In this document: positions 25,153 to 33,592 of the stretch, in pieces
Numbering within the stretch: position 1 is the stretch's first letter
Layout of the letters: each line of letters begins with the position of its first letter
DNA from: Methanosarcina sp. DH2
Lineage (GTDB): Archaea; Halobacteriota; Methanosarcinia; Methanosarcinales; Methanosarcinaceae
Reading direction: 5' to 3'
DNA: 33,592 nucleotides
NCBI RefSeq assembly: GCF_020804225.1
Contig: NZ_WJBI01000001.1
Coordinates: 735,000-768,591 of the forward strand
Program-made: the position numbers and the translations under genes
Notes under the pieces: model-generated
The model's input: the letters and a program-made list of their open reading frames with translations, nothing else
Told to the model about the DNA's origin: nothing
The model's database searches: none

Positions 25153-26601
25153 TTAATCTACGAAAAGAAAATTTTCGAATTGCCACGGATCGGAATTATG
25201 TTCCACGGCTGGATTTTCTTTGAAAAATATTTTGCGATTTTTAAGCGGTGTCCAGTCCGATGGTGTGGAAATAAATTTTCCAAGATACGGTCTGGCAATA
25301 TCCAGGATAAAATCATGAGGCAGGTCCTCAGGTGTTTTAATACCTTCTCGCGGATTTTCAAGCATCCAGAGTACAGCAGCAACAATGCCTGCAGCTACCT
25401 GAAGGGTGGTAGCATTTTGACCGGGAGCGAGGGATCTGGCTTCCTCAATGCTCAATGAGCTCCCGGTCCACCAGGAATTATAAGAATGGCCCATCAAGAG
25501 TGCTCCCATTATATCCTTTCCAGATGTGACTTCATCTGTCATAATCCTGAGTCTGGGTTGAAGATCATAATTCCGGCCTCGCAATTCGCAAAGAGAGGAA
25601 AGTGTATCATTACAGGGCATATAAGCATAATGTACGGTAGGCCGATAGATCGCCTTGCCATCTTCCCAAATAGTTAACAGTTGTGAAAGGCCATATGCTT
25701 CGCCATGACGGATCGCCATACCTACAATTTCTTCATCTGGTATCCACGATCTGACCCATGTATTAATGCCCATCTGGGGCAAGAAAATCATATTTTTCGG
25801 TTCACAAGGAGGCATATGCGCCAGGGGCGGCAATTTGCTCTCATGCGTTCCCCAACCTATTTCAACCGGAGCTATTCCTTCTTCCCTCAATCCTTCAATG
25901 CTCCATGTCCCTACAAATTCATTAACCTCCTTTGGTCGGTTAGAAATTTGAGTATCTCGCTCGCTACAATGGATCACTTTAATTCCCAGTTTCTTAGCCA
26001 GGCGGGCAAAATCCTTGTTTTTCGCAAGGAGGCAAATTTCCTTTTCATCCTCAGGAGAGACTTTCTTATCAGCACAGGTGCGCGTGGCAATATCCAGCAG
26101 GGCTTGCTTTACGAAGTGAGATATCAAGCCAGGATTTGCGCCATGGTCAATAACAGCAGTTGGTGCATCTTTCCAATCACGGGAAAGTTCAACCAATTCC
26201 ATTTGCCGTAAATAAAGCGATTTTTCTAATAGACTTTGAGTCAGAAATCCCTTCGTAGGATCCCATACTTCAACCGAAGTATTAAGGTACAATACTTTGT
26301 GATCATGGCACCACTTAATGATATCATTAGCAGCGATATTCCACGCCAGATCAATGAGCAAGCCCTCATTTTCCAGATATTGTGACAAAACTTGATCTAA
26401 ATTTTCCGGGGTAATTTTTTCACAGACATATCTTAACCCTTGATCAGTATATTTTTTCAGAGCTTTTGATTTGTCTTCAAAATCAATTAAGGTAATGTTT
26501 TCTAGCGGAACATCGAGTTTGTCCATTAAAAGGGGTAGGGTGCATTGTGAAACTGAGCCATAACCGATAATGAGGATTTTATTGGAAAATTTTTTTTTCA
26601 T
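25153..26601 (-). CDS. hss: Homospermidine synthase
   Basis: Cytoplasmic NAD-dependent enzyme that condenses two putrescines (or putrescine and spermidine) into sym-homospermidine. The 482-residue length fits the family (about 470-480). The N-terminus has the Rossmann motif ILIIGYGSVSQCTLPLL (glycines 13 and 15). Further family-like segments are DLAWNIAANDIIKWCHDH, LYLNTSVEVWDP, AVIDHGANPGLISHF and, toward the C-terminus, MGHSYNSWWTGSSLSIEEAR. The related saccharopine reductase fold is the main alternative, but these segments favour homospermidine synthase. The start at ATG 26601 has a GGAAG about 10 nt upstream. It stands alone. Methanosarcina species are reported to contain homospermidine, so a genuine polyamine role is plausible; the family is mostly bacterial, which would fit an old transfer (inference). 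Confidence 0.9.
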   Translation of the reverse strand: MKKKFSNKILIIGYGSVSQCTLPLLMDKLDVPLENITLIDFEDKSKALKKYTDQGLRYVCEKITPENLDQVLSQYLENEGLLIDLAWNIAANDIIKWCHDHKVLYLNTSVEVWDPTKGFLTQSLLEKSLYLRQMELVELSRDWKDAPTAVIDHGANPGLISHFVKQALLDIATRTCADKKVSPEDEKEICLLAKNKDFARLAKKLGIKVIHCSERDTQISNRPKEVNEFVGTWSIEGLREEGIAPVEIGWGTHESKLPPLAHMPPCEPKNMIFLPQMGINTWVRSWIPDEEIVGMAIRHGEAYGLSQLLTIWEDGKAIYRPTVHYAYMPCNDTLSSLCELRGRNYDLQPRLRIMTDEVTSGKDIMGALLMGHSYNSWWTGSSLSIEEARSLAPGQNATTLQVAAGIVAAVLWMLENPREGIKTPEDLPHDFILDIARPYLGKFISTPSDWTPLKNRKIFFKENPAVEHNSDPWQFENFLFVD

Positions 26602-26726
26602 AGGTTTTCTTCCATTGTCGACAGTGTTTTAATACCATATCCATTTAAGATAAGCACATTCCCCAGACATAATAATAGGAAGTATATAATAAAAAGATAT
26701 CAGGAAAAATAAAAGGAAAAAGAGAT

Positions 26727-26870
26727 TTATTTTTTAAGAATTCTCATTTTTCTAAGATCATTTTTGCAAATCTTTAAAAAATTAAATACTGTTTTATCAT
26801 TTATTCTGGCAATTCTTCCAGTAAACATTAATTTCCTTACTTCCAGTTCAGGCATTTCATTTGTGCTCAT
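26727..26870 (-). CDS. Possible small basic protein (47 residues)
   Basis: From ATG 26870 the minus strand encodes MSTNEMPELEVRK..., a Lys/Arg-rich peptide containing TGRIARINDKTVFNFLKI and ending LRKMRILKK. An AAGGGA lies 12-17 nt upstream, within a purine-rich tract, so the ribosome site is doubtful. Composition is more protein-like than the spacer around it, but there is no known family and the frame is short. Upstream codons of the same frame are the purine repeat. Confidence 0.22.
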   Translation of the reverse strand: MSTNEMPELEVRKLMFTGRIARINDKTVFNFLKICKNDLRKMRILKK

Positions 26871-27261
26871 CCTGTTTTTGTCCCTTCTTTTTCCTTCTTT
26901 TCCCTTCTTTTTCCTTCTTTTTCCGGCATTTTCAATACTTTTTCTTTCTTTACAACAGTAAAAAAATATTGATTCCACCACTTTCACCAAAATAACCGAA
27001 GAAGATGTTTTCTAATCTTGAGACTTTAAGTAACTTATTTTGATTACGTCCCTTTAGATTCTTGTTATTGTTTCTAGTATTACTCTTCAGAAAATTTGTG
27101 TTAAAATTAGTCTAATGTTACGAATTGAACTAAAAATATAAAATACTGTGGAAATCTAACAGTTCAGGTATACAAAACAAAGAGTACCTATACCCGATTA
27201 ATATTAATTCCTTTTTTGATGAAGAAGTTGCGAGTTCAGGACCGTTCAGGTTTTTCTTACT

Positions 27262-27327
27262 TTTACTTATTCCATTTCCCTATTTTACTTATTCCATTTT
27301 CTTATTTTACTTATTCAATTTCCTTGA
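27262..27327. repeat. Tandem repeat, 3 copies of a 22-bp unit (tttacttattccatttYcYtat)
   Basis: Three head-to-tail copies at 27262, 27284 and 27306 with a few changes. Non-coding and T-rich on the plus strand. Confidence 0.8.
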
Positions 27328-27920
27328 CTACTAACACATTGTCACATATTCTTCAACGATAGACTTTTAAACCTGTTTTGTGTATGTAATCAATTTACTT
27401 TAATGAATCAAATGATTTGATTCATTAAGAGTGAATCAATTTTTAAAACAATAGCATCCGAAGGTTTCTCTGGATTTTACAGGGTCCTGAAATAATACGT
27501 AAAATATTATAAACTAACAGAAAATTCGGAGTCTCGTTATACCAATCAAATAAACTCAACGTGTTTTTGAGTATTGAACACAAACTTAATATATCCGTTA
27601 GTAAGAAAATAATAATGTTGTCAAGTAAATATATTATCTAAGTGTTCAATTTCTCGCAGGAAATTTTAAGGTTTTTTCAGCCCCCCAAGGAGTACAAAGG
27701 ATTATCAGAAAAAAATAGTTAAAGACAAAAATATAAAAATCATTACCTGTTCAGGACAAATACGGGATAATGACAGAGGTATAGAGAATGGAAATGGATA
27801 ATAAAAAGCGATATATTGGAGAAAGGATATATCAATACACGAAGCTGAATTTGAAGCAAAGTAAAATTGCCTGAAAAGCAGGAGCTTTAATATCCATTCC
27901 CATCAGGACGAATAAATTTA

Positions 27921-27972
27921 CAAACCTATATATAGAGCTATAACTGACATAGTTTACTACATCAGTAGAGGT
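27921..27972 (+). promoter_or_regulatory. TATA box and ribosome binding site of the DUF2551-like gene
   Basis: caaacc followed by tatatata (27927-27934) is a BRE/TATA arrangement. It predicts a transcript start near 27955 and a leader of about 25 nt. GAGGTGG at 27967-27973 is a strong Shine-Dalgarno 7 nt before ATG 27981. Confidence 0.6.
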
Positions 27973-27980
27973 GGTAATTT

Positions 27981-28313
27981 ATGGTATCCATCCGAGCTAA
28001 AATTAAATCCAGACTAGAGAAATTTCTTGAAGTTGATTCCAATGGATATCGAAGGGCAATACTGTGTATCTTCATCAAGGTAAAAAAAGCAACTATTGAT
28101 GAGCTGCATGAAATGCTTTCAAGTAGATATAATGTATCAAGGAATACAGTAGCATCCATGGTAGGGTATATTCATTCGAAACTTGGAATTCTGAGGGCAC
28201 ATAAGGAGTCCTACAAAACCCCGATGGTTTATCTTTTAAGGGAAGAGTATATAGACCTGCTTATGAAGATAGTTTCTTCACCCACAAAAACATCTACTGA
28301 CTCCTCAGTCTGA
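27981..28313 (+). CDS. Small winged-helix-like protein (DUF2551-like)
   Basis: A 110-residue protein that resembles the methanogen DUF2551 family. Residues about 20-95 have a winged-helix pattern: YRRAILCIFIKVKKATIDELHEML, then SRNTVASMVGYIHSKLGIL as the likely recognition helix, then a wing ending MVYLLREEYIDLL. A transcriptional or DNA-binding role is likely but the target is unknown. Start and promoter are well supported. A second small winged-helix-like gene follows after 37 nt in the same direction, suggesting a two-gene operon. Confidence 0.75.
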   Translation: MVSIRAKIKSRLEKFLEVDSNGYRRAILCIFIKVKKATIDELHEMLSSRYNVSRNTVASMVGYIHSKLGILRAHKESYKTPMVYLLREEYIDLLMKIVSSPTKTSTDSSV

Positions 28314-28350
28314 AAAGCTTACAACTTCAAGCCCAATTACCTGATAGACA

Positions 28351-28752
28351 ATGTCACTTGTGAAAAACGCACCCAGAACAGCAACTACTATCGTTGTACG
28401 ATCGGATGCCAATACCCGTATAAGTCACTCAAGAGACCCATACTATAATCTTATGCGGCGTATTTTCCAGGAAGATGCCACTGCCGTTAGAGGCCAAAAA
28501 TTTCTGTCAATGGTTGAAGAGCGGCAGGCAGCAGGCAATGCGATCCGAACCGATGAATGGAAGACCATTCTGGAAGAGCTCCAGATAGGCCGTGCCTCTT
28601 TTTATTCTATGCGCAATAAGCTTCTCGGGGCCGGGCTTATCTCTATTAAAAACAGAGAATACAGACTTTCCGGCCAGTTTACGAAAGACCTTATAGATAT
28701 GGCCCGCTGGTGGTGGACAGCTGTCCTCAATCAGCCTGAAGAAAGCCTTTGA
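28351..28752 (+). CDS. Small putative winged-helix protein
   Basis: A 133-residue protein. The N-terminal 30 residues are polar and probably flexible. Residues about 30-108 look like a helix-turn-helix/winged domain: [32 protein letters not shown] reads as helix, turn, recognition helix (quoted here as [12 protein letters not shown], then [17 protein letters not shown]), followed by a beta wing [11 protein letters not shown] Trp-rich ARWWWTAV segment lies near the C-terminus. ATG 28351 has no good Shine-Dalgarno, and translation may depend on the gene 37 nt upstream. The family is not recognised; a regulator is the best guess. Confidence 0.65.
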   Translation: MSLVKNAPRTATTIVVRSDANTRISHSRDPYYNLMRRIFQEDATAVRGQKFLSMVEERQAAGNAIRTDEWKTILEELQIGRASFYSMRNKLLGAGLISIKNREYRLSGQFTKDLIDMARWWWTAVLNQPEESL

Positions 28753-28883
28753 CTTGATACCAATAATAGAAACTTTTGGCCAGAATAACTTTTTTTTCTC
28801 AAATTAGACTATTTAAAATTATAATACATTATAGATTGAGCTTCTTCCTGAACCTTTAAAGAATTCAAAGCGCTCAGCCGAAA

Positions 28884-28897
28884 GTTATATATATATA
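28884..28897 (+). promoter_or_regulatory. TATA box of the tRNA-Gln gene
   Basis: An uninterrupted gttatatatatata block (28884-28897) preceded by cgaaa is a strong archaeal TATA box. It would start transcription near 28915-28922, leaving a leader of about 40-45 nt to be removed by RNase P. Confidence 0.65.
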
Positions 28898-28960
28898 ATC
28901 TTCCTTTAGAAGATACGCTTCAGGGCGCAAGAATCACGCCCCACAGCGAAAAATCATCGA

Positions 28961-29033
28961 AGCCCGGTAGTGTAGCGGTCAATCATGCGGGACTCTGGAT
29001 CCTGCAACCTCGGTTCGAATCCGTGCCGGGCTA
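28961..29033 (+). tRNA. tRNA-Gln (anticodon CUG)
   Basis: A 73-nt cloverleaf. Acceptor AGCCCGG pairs with CCGGGCT, discriminator A29033, no encoded CCA. D arm GTG/CAT. Anticodon arm CGGGA/TCCTG with loop CTCTGGA, giving anticodon CTG for CAG codons. Four-base variable loop. T arm CTCGG/CCGTG around TTCGAAT, with one T-T mismatch in the stem. The first pair is A1-U72, typical of archaeal tRNA-Gln, which is made as Glu-tRNA and amidated by GatDE. No intron. Confidence 0.93.
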
Positions 29034-29537
29034 CTCTATATTTTGAAAGTTATAGTCTTTTGACTGAAAGGCGAAAGTTTTATTCTTGTTTTTGATCTTT
29101 AATATTCTTGTTTTTGATCTTTAATATTATTTTTGTTTTTGATATTTAATATTTAACCTTTTCTGTAATTTGATAATTTGAGACCTGCTTTTATAGACCT
29201 GCATACTGCAGGAGCAAAAACGACACCATTCCACGATATCACCCCTCGTATTATCAAAAAATGCGGCTGTACAATGACCCGTTCAGTGAGTTTCAGATTT
29301 TTTATGAGGGCAGATTGCTGAGATTTACAGGTCTACAGCTTGATCTGAAATACCTTTAAGGTGATAACGGCCAGGTTCTGAACCTTCGAATTTCAACTGG
29401 ATAGATTTCTGAACTTTTTTAAAACCATTTTTTAGGTCTCTTTTTAAAAACGTGTTTGACCACAAATTAACAAAGTATATAACATATAAGTCAAATAAAA
29501 TAATTAGAGAGAAAGAGTGATTTAAAGGGGTTTTAAA
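29034..29537. other. Spacer with tandem repeat, small hairpin and promoter of the TPR/cold-shock gene
   Basis: It holds a 22-bp unit attcttgtttttgatctttaat in two exact copies and one longer variant (29082-29150); the T-rich repeat may end the tRNA transcript. It also has a hairpin CCTGCA/TGCAGG at 29198-29212. agtatataa at 29474-29482 is a TATA-like box with a predicted start near 29506. AGGGG at 29526-29530 is the Shine-Dalgarno of the next gene. Confidence 0.5.
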
Positions 29538-29540
29538 GTG

Positions 29541-32500
29541 ATGGGCTTATTTTCCAGAAAGGCATCAATCGGGAATAGAGTCAATCTAACTTTGATCAAT
29601 GGAAGTGTGTTTGAGGGAGAAATAGAAGGTATTGGTGAGGATTTCACCATAATTAAGACAAAAAGAGGGACTGCCGGCGTATATTATAAAATGATAGGGG
29701 CATGGGAAATCTTATTAGACTCAATTTCAGACCAGGGCTTGGAAGGACCTTTAAGTAATATGGACCCGAGCTCTAAACCTGTAGAACTGAGTGTAGAACC
29801 TGCACTGGAATCTGCTTATCCCGGATCTGCAAACGAGAAAATAGGGCAGCCTCAAAATCCTGAAACTGGAAAAGAAACGTCAGAAAACGAAGACGAAGAT
29901 CATAATCTGATTGAGAGTCAGATCGAAGAAGTTCTCGGAGATTTTAAAGTAAATGTAGCCTCTGCAAAGCTGACACTTAATGGGCCGGATTTATCATTTC
30001 CCTTAAACAGCCTTGATTCAACCCATCTGCAAGAAGACAAAAAGAAGTGGGACAAAATAAACAGCCAGTACCAGAACTGCATAAAAAACAAAAATTACTC
30101 TCCCCTATCTTCCCTGATTTCGGAATTATCGAAATTTGCTGAAAAATACCCGGATATTGGTGTTTTCCATTATAATGCAGGCTGCTGTCTGGCACATCTT
30201 GAGGCTTTTGAACAGGCTCTGGGCTATTTTGAAGAAGCATTCTATAGAGAACCCCTGCCTGAATATATCCATAATGCGGCATATGCTGCCCTTAAAATAA
30301 ATAACTGTGAAAAAGCCCATATCAACCTGTCAGTATATTTTAACCTGATACTGCCGATAGAAGATCCTGATACCTGGTACATATTCTGCGTCCTGACTGA
30401 AGACGGGAGAAGGTACTCAATATTCAAGGACGTACTTCTTTCACTACTGAGCAAAAATGTCAGAGTTGAGGAAACTGCCGGGAAAGGGAATGAAAAGTAT
30501 AATGATGATGTTCTCCCTCTTTTGTTAAAATCCTCTATTTATATTCTGCAAAGGGACAAAAAATACAGAGCAGCTGAATCTCTTATAACAGCCCTGCAAG
30601 AAAAAAACAGTGAGCACGAAAGTACTCGCCTGGAAAACGTGATATCCCTGTTTGATTCTGCTTTTAAAGACTATTCCGGACAAATATGTGTAGAATATGA
30701 AAAGCTTATAGGCTATGGAAAACTCATGGGCGTGTTGAAGGAATATAAAGGCTCCAGGATAGAAAAATCTGTCAATTCTTCTATCGAGTCCTTATCTATC
30801 GGCTCTCTTTTTATTAACTCCCCCTCCACTAACTCCTCATCTATTAACTCCCCTTCCACTAACTCCTCATCTATTAACTCCCCTTCCACTAACTCCTCAT
30901 CTAATAACTCCCCTTCCACTAACTCCTCATCTATTAACTCCCCTTCCACTAACTCCTCATCTATTAACTCCTCTCCTCCCTTTATAAGCCCCTCTAACTC
31001 TTCTCTTATCCCTGAAAAGCTAAAACCTGCCCCGGATGAGGTGGATCTCCGTTCCGAAGATGATCACGACGATGAAACCAGGCAGTTAGAGAAAGATTTC
31101 TGCAGTAAAATTTCTCGCAGGCAGGGCCAGATTTTCAAGTATATTGCACCACAGGGTTACGGGTTTATAACAGGTCAGGATGGAAAAACATATTTTTTTC
31201 ATGTCAGTTCAATAATCGACAGTTCAATATCTAACGTTGATTTAAAGAATGTATACTGGGGAGCTCAAATTCAGGTTGTGTTTCAGCCTACAAGAGGACC
31301 GCAGGGGGATATAGCTGTCCAGATCTCTGCATATCATGCAGTGAATGAGATGCAAAAGCTGGCTCTGCGATATGCGGATTCGGGAGATTTCGGGAAAGCA
31401 ATAGAACAGATAGAGTATGTTCTCTCAATTGATTCGGAACATCCTGACTCAAGATCCCTTCTTGAAACCTGGAAAAACAAACAAAATAAAATTCTTGAAG
31501 AGGAAAAGTCCCTTAATGAGTTGATTGAAACAGAACCTGGCAACCCAGATGGCTGGCGTTTAAAAGCGGAATTTCTTATCAAACATAAAAGATATGAAGA
31601 AGCATTTTATGCGCTTGATGAAGTAATCCGCCTTACTCCGGACTTTATAAACACTCTTTCGTCAAAAAGACAGTTATCTTCTTTTAGCGAGCTATGTAAT
31701 TTCAACCCGGAATATGTAAAAGCCCTGTGTAAAAAGAGTTTTGTGCTCTATCAATTAGGAAGGTATAAAGAGACATTAGAGATTGCAAATAAAGTACTTG
31801 AAATTGAGCCGGACAGTGTGGATGCTCTCCCTCTTAAAATTTCAAGTCTCCTGGAACTCCAGAGACCTCAGGAAGCCCTTGAGCTTGCGGACACCGCACT
31901 CGATATGGACCCGGAGAATAGTGAATTCCTTTTTTTGAAAGGAAAGACCCTTCTAAAGTTCCATAAATATGAAGAAGGGCTCGAGTACCTTGAAAAAGCA
32001 TATCAGCTTACACCGGAAAACCCTGAAATAATGCTGAGAAAAGGATATGCCCTCTCCAAGCTAAACAGGTTTGAAGAGGCTTTAAAAGCCTATGATAAGA
32101 TAATAAACCTTCAGCCGGATAATGCAAAAGCGCTGTCAAACAAAGGTTTCATCCTTATAATGACCGGAAAATACGACGATGCACTCAGCATGTATAACGG
32201 GCTGATACAGCTAAATCCTTTCAACCCGGTCCTCTGGTCAAAGAAAGGAGCAATCCTCACCAGAATGCACAGGTCAGATGAAGCCTTAAAAGCTGTTGAC
32301 CGAGCTCTGGAAATTGTCCCTGAAAATTCGGATTCTCTTTTTACAAGAGGATACATTTACTCCAAAAACGGGATGTATGAGGAAGCATTGAGACATTTTA
32401 ACAGCGTACTGGAACTCAACCCATATGACCAGAAAGCTCTTGCAAAAAGGGCCTTTATGCTTTCAAGGTTAGGTAGACACGATGAAGCATTTATGGCTAT

Positions 32501-32783
32501 TGAAGACGCGCTTAAAATTAACTTGCATAACTCAAGAACCTGGTATTATAAGGGTGTCCTCCATTACAACACAGGAGAATACGATAAAGCACTTTCAGCT
32601 TTAAACAGGTCTGCAGAATTGAACCCCGAAGATACCCGGATTGAAAGAATGAAGCAGTTTACTCTTGTTGAACTTGGCATGCCTGAAGGAAAAACCGGAA
32701 CTGGAACCAGTACATTGAAGGTTGAAGAAGAACTTTTTGATAGGGAACTGCAGGAAGAGTATGAACTGAAATTTGAAGATTAA
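29541..32783 (+). CDS. Sm-like / cold-shock domain / TPR fusion protein
   Basis: A 1080-residue cytoplasmic protein with an unusual domain order. Residues 1-60 look Sm/LSm-like (IGNRVNLTLINGSVFEGEIE, then DFTIIKTKRG). Residues 60-180 are acidic and probably disordered. At 185-265 there is a TPR-like pair (HYNAGCCLAHLEAFEQALGY). At about 412-485 is a Ser/Asn/Pro linker with five 10-residue units (SINSPSTNSS). At about 526-598 is a cold-shock/OB-like domain with GYGFITGQDGKTYFFHVSS covering both RNP motifs. At 605-1045 there are eleven TPRs. Two RNA-binding-type domains plus a TPR scaffold suggest an RNA-associated assembly factor (inference). GTG 29538 directly precedes ATG 29541; AGGGG at 29526-29530 could serve either. 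No membrane segment. It appears monocistronic. Confidence 0.87.
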   Translation: MGLFSRKASIGNRVNLTLINGSVFEGEIEGIGEDFTIIKTKRGTAGVYYKMIGAWEILLDSISDQGLEGPLSNMDPSSKPVELSVEPALESAYPGSANEKIGQPQNPETGKETSENEDEDHNLIESQIEEVLGDFKVNVASAKLTLNGPDLSFPLNSLDSTHLQEDKKKWDKINSQYQNCIKNKNYSPLSSLISELSKFAEKYPDIGVFHYNAGCCLAHLEAFEQALGYFEEAFYREPLPEYIHNAAYAALKINNCEKAHINLSVYFNLILPIEDPDTWYIFCVLTEDGRRYSIFKDVLLSLLSKNVRVEETAGKGNEKYNDDVLPLLLKSSIYILQRDKKYRAAESLITALQEKNSEHESTRLENVISLFDSAFKDYSGQICVEYEKLIGYGKLMGVLKEYKGSRIEKSVNSSIESLSIGSLFINSPSTNSSSINSPSTNSSSINSPSTNSSSNNSPSTNSSSINSPSTNSSSINSSPPFISPSNSSLIPEKLKPAPDEVDLRSEDDHDDETRQLEKDFCSKISRRQGQIFKYIAPQGYGFITGQDGKTYFFHVSSIIDSSISNVDLKNVYWGAQIQVVFQPTRGPQGDIAVQISAYHAVNEMQKLALRYADSGDFGKAIEQIEYVLSIDSEHPDSRSLLETWKNKQNKILEEEKSLNELIETEPGNPDGWRLKAEFLIKHKRYEEAFYALDEVIRLTPDFINTLSSKRQLSSFSELCNFNPEYVKALCKKSFVLYQLGRYKETLEIANKVLEIEPDSVDALPLKISSLLELQRPQEALELADTALDMDPENSEFLFLKGKTLLKFHKYEEGLEYLEKAYQLTPENPEIMLRKGYALSKLNRFEEALKAYDKIINLQPDNAKALSNKGFILIMTGKYDDALSMYNGLIQLNPFNPVLWSKKGAILTRMHRSDEALKAVDRALEIVPENSDSLFTRGYIYSKNGMYEEALRHFNSVLELNPYDQKALAKRAFMLSRLGRHDEAFMAIEDALKINLHNSRTWYYKGVLHYNTGEYDKALSALNRSAELNPEDTRIERMKQFTLVELGMPEGKTGTGTSTLKVEEELFDRELQEEYELKFED
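30811..30960 (+). repeat. 30-bp in-frame tandem repeat, 5 copies
   Basis: The 30-bp unit beginning ctattaactccccttccac is present five times; the last four differ by at most one base and the first by two. It codes for the SINSPSTNSS linker units, so copy-number change would alter linker length without breaking the frame. Confidence 0.93.
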
Positions 32784-33500
32784 ACCCGCATAAGTCGAAA
32801 ATAGGTATAGAGTTCCATTTAATGTTTACTGCAGAGGGTTTTTGAATATGGATCTCCCTAAAAATTTCCAGTGGTCTAGACCCACCTCTCAAATATTTTC
32901 TATTTAAGTCTCTCATTTTCTATTTAAGTCTCTCATTTTATTTTTTAAATCTCCCATTTTATTTTTAAATCTCATTTTCTTTTTAAATCCAGTATTTATT
33001 AATCTATTATTTAGTTTTAAATCCATTATTTAGTTTCAGATTCATTATTTATTTATTAAATATGTCATATTCATTGGTACGAAGCATAAACCCTGTCTAC
33101 ATGGATGGTTTCCATGTCTTTTGTAAAATTATCAAAATCTTAAGCTGAAAATATAGGAACTCTACGAGTTAAAAGTCAGGATAAATTGAAATGTTTGTAA
33201 AAAAAATTATAGTAAGAAAGATAGCAAAAACCAAAGAAAAGATGAGACAATCGTCTGTATAGAGTGATTTTATTCGGTTTTGAGCTTTTAAAAGCTATTT
33301 TAAGGAACCTGATAAAAGTAGAATACCCAGTATACTATCTAAATAATATTAGTCCAATGAGATAACTATTTATAATAAGTATAAGTAGTTAATACTGTAG
33401 TAAAAACATAAAACTACCTGAAGATAAAACTGCCTAAACATAAAATATCTGAGCATAAAACAACTTAAAACATAAAAAAACTTTACAGTGGGGGAAAAAC
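32784..33500. other. AT-rich spacer with degenerate tandem repeats
   Basis: No gene. attttctatttaagtctctc occurs twice exactly (32895-32934) and then in three decaying copies to about 32990. This T-rich tract about 110 nt after the TPR gene may act as terminator. A second loose repeat of cataaaa-type units fills 33405-33478. GTGGGGG at 33488-33494 is the ribosome site of the next gene. Confidence 0.55.
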
Positions 33501-33592
33501 ATGAGAATAAGAGTAGTTAGTTCCAGAGAAGAAATCTTTACACTTAATCCGAATGAGCGTATCGTCCACCTGGCCTTCAGGCCTTCGAACAA
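33501..33592 (+). CDS. DUF1699-like protein, N-terminal 30 codons only (runs off the window)
   Basis: ATG 33501 follows GGGGG at 33490-33494 by 6 nt. The visible product starts MRIRVVSSREEIFTLNPNER and continues IVHLAFRPSN, which resembles the start of the small methanogen family DUF1699. The rest of the gene lies outside the window. Function unknown. Confidence 0.65.
   Translation, partial: MRIRVVSSREEIFTLNPNERIVHLAFRPSN

Larger units (their letters stand above)
26602..27980. other. AT-rich spacer with tandem repeats; promoter for the downstream gene at its end
   Basis: No secure gene. It holds a pyrimidine-rich stretch of ttcctt/ctttttcc repeats (about 26880-26925), a 3 x 22 bp tandem repeat (27262-27327), two inverted tgattcatt-type copies of tgaatcaa around 27403-27440, and a TATA box at 27927. 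A possible 47-codon gene on the minus strand is listed separately. Confidence 0.45.

Noticed and set aside
28961-29033. tRNA-Pyl, given the UAG findings
   Set aside because: The anticodon is CTG and the structure is an ordinary cloverleaf; tRNA-Pyl needs CTA and an unusual shape.

Overview
The window looks like a chromosomal segment of a Methanosarcina-type methanogenic archaeon. The signs are the AT-rich DNA with long gene-poor spacers, archaeal TATA boxes and Shine-Dalgarno sites, a tRNA with no encoded CCA, a FilR1-type methanogen regulator, HisKA_2 sensor kinases with Cache sensors, and small methanogen families (DUF2551-like, DUF1699-like). The species cannot be fixed from the sequence alone.

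Layout. (1) 0.3-1.8 kb: an APC-family amino acid permease closed by a hairpin terminator. (2) 2.3-14.0 kb: a signalling region with two paralogous membrane histidine kinases (HK1, HK2), a FilR1-like winged-helix regulator between them, and two paralogous single-domain response regulators (RR1 directly behind HK2; RR2 about 1 kb further on, preceded by what looks like the eroded C-terminus of a third kinase). Embedded here on the minus strand is a low-complexity Gln/Ala/Gly-rich protein with six tandem 11-residue repeats resembling group 3 LEA (desiccation) proteins, followed by a 2.4 kb spacer with hairpins, tandem repeats and a decayed gene. (3) 14.3-15.8 kb: a two-domain PPK2 (polyphosphate:AMP phosphotransferase type). 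(4) 15.8-18.8 kb: an AT-rich gene desert with a perfect 8 x 17 bp tandem repeat. (5) 18.8-24.4 kb: a small Zn-ribbon protein, a large tail-anchored TPR protein, a frameshifted C-terminal remnant of cas1, and a seven-bladed YVTN beta-propeller surface protein whose UAG stop is followed in frame by a transmembrane anchor. (6) 25.2-26.6 kb: homospermidine synthase. (7) 28.0-28.8 kb: two small winged-helix-like proteins. (8) 28.96 kb: tRNA-Gln(CUG). (9) 29.5-32.8 kb: a 1080-residue protein combining an Sm-like N-terminus, a Ser/Asn/Pro repeat linker, a cold-shock (OB) domain and 11 TPRs. (10) 33.5 kb: the start of a DUF1699-like gene.

How the genes may work together. The permease, Cache-domain kinases, FilR1-like regulator and receivers could form one nutrient-sensing module that grew by duplication; RR1 and RR2 may share both kinases. 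The LEA-like protein, PPK2 and homospermidine synthase are all plausible stress-physiology genes, but nothing in the sequence ties them into one operon.

The most interesting points are: the YVTN protein with an in-frame UAG before a membrane anchor (possible pyrrolysine or readthrough), the archaeal LEA-like 11-mer protein, the cas1 relic, the Sm-like/cold-shock/TPR fusion, and the kinase relic preceding RR2. Short tandem repeats (12-22 bp units) recur in most spacers. All functional calls come from reading motifs by eye; no database search was run.
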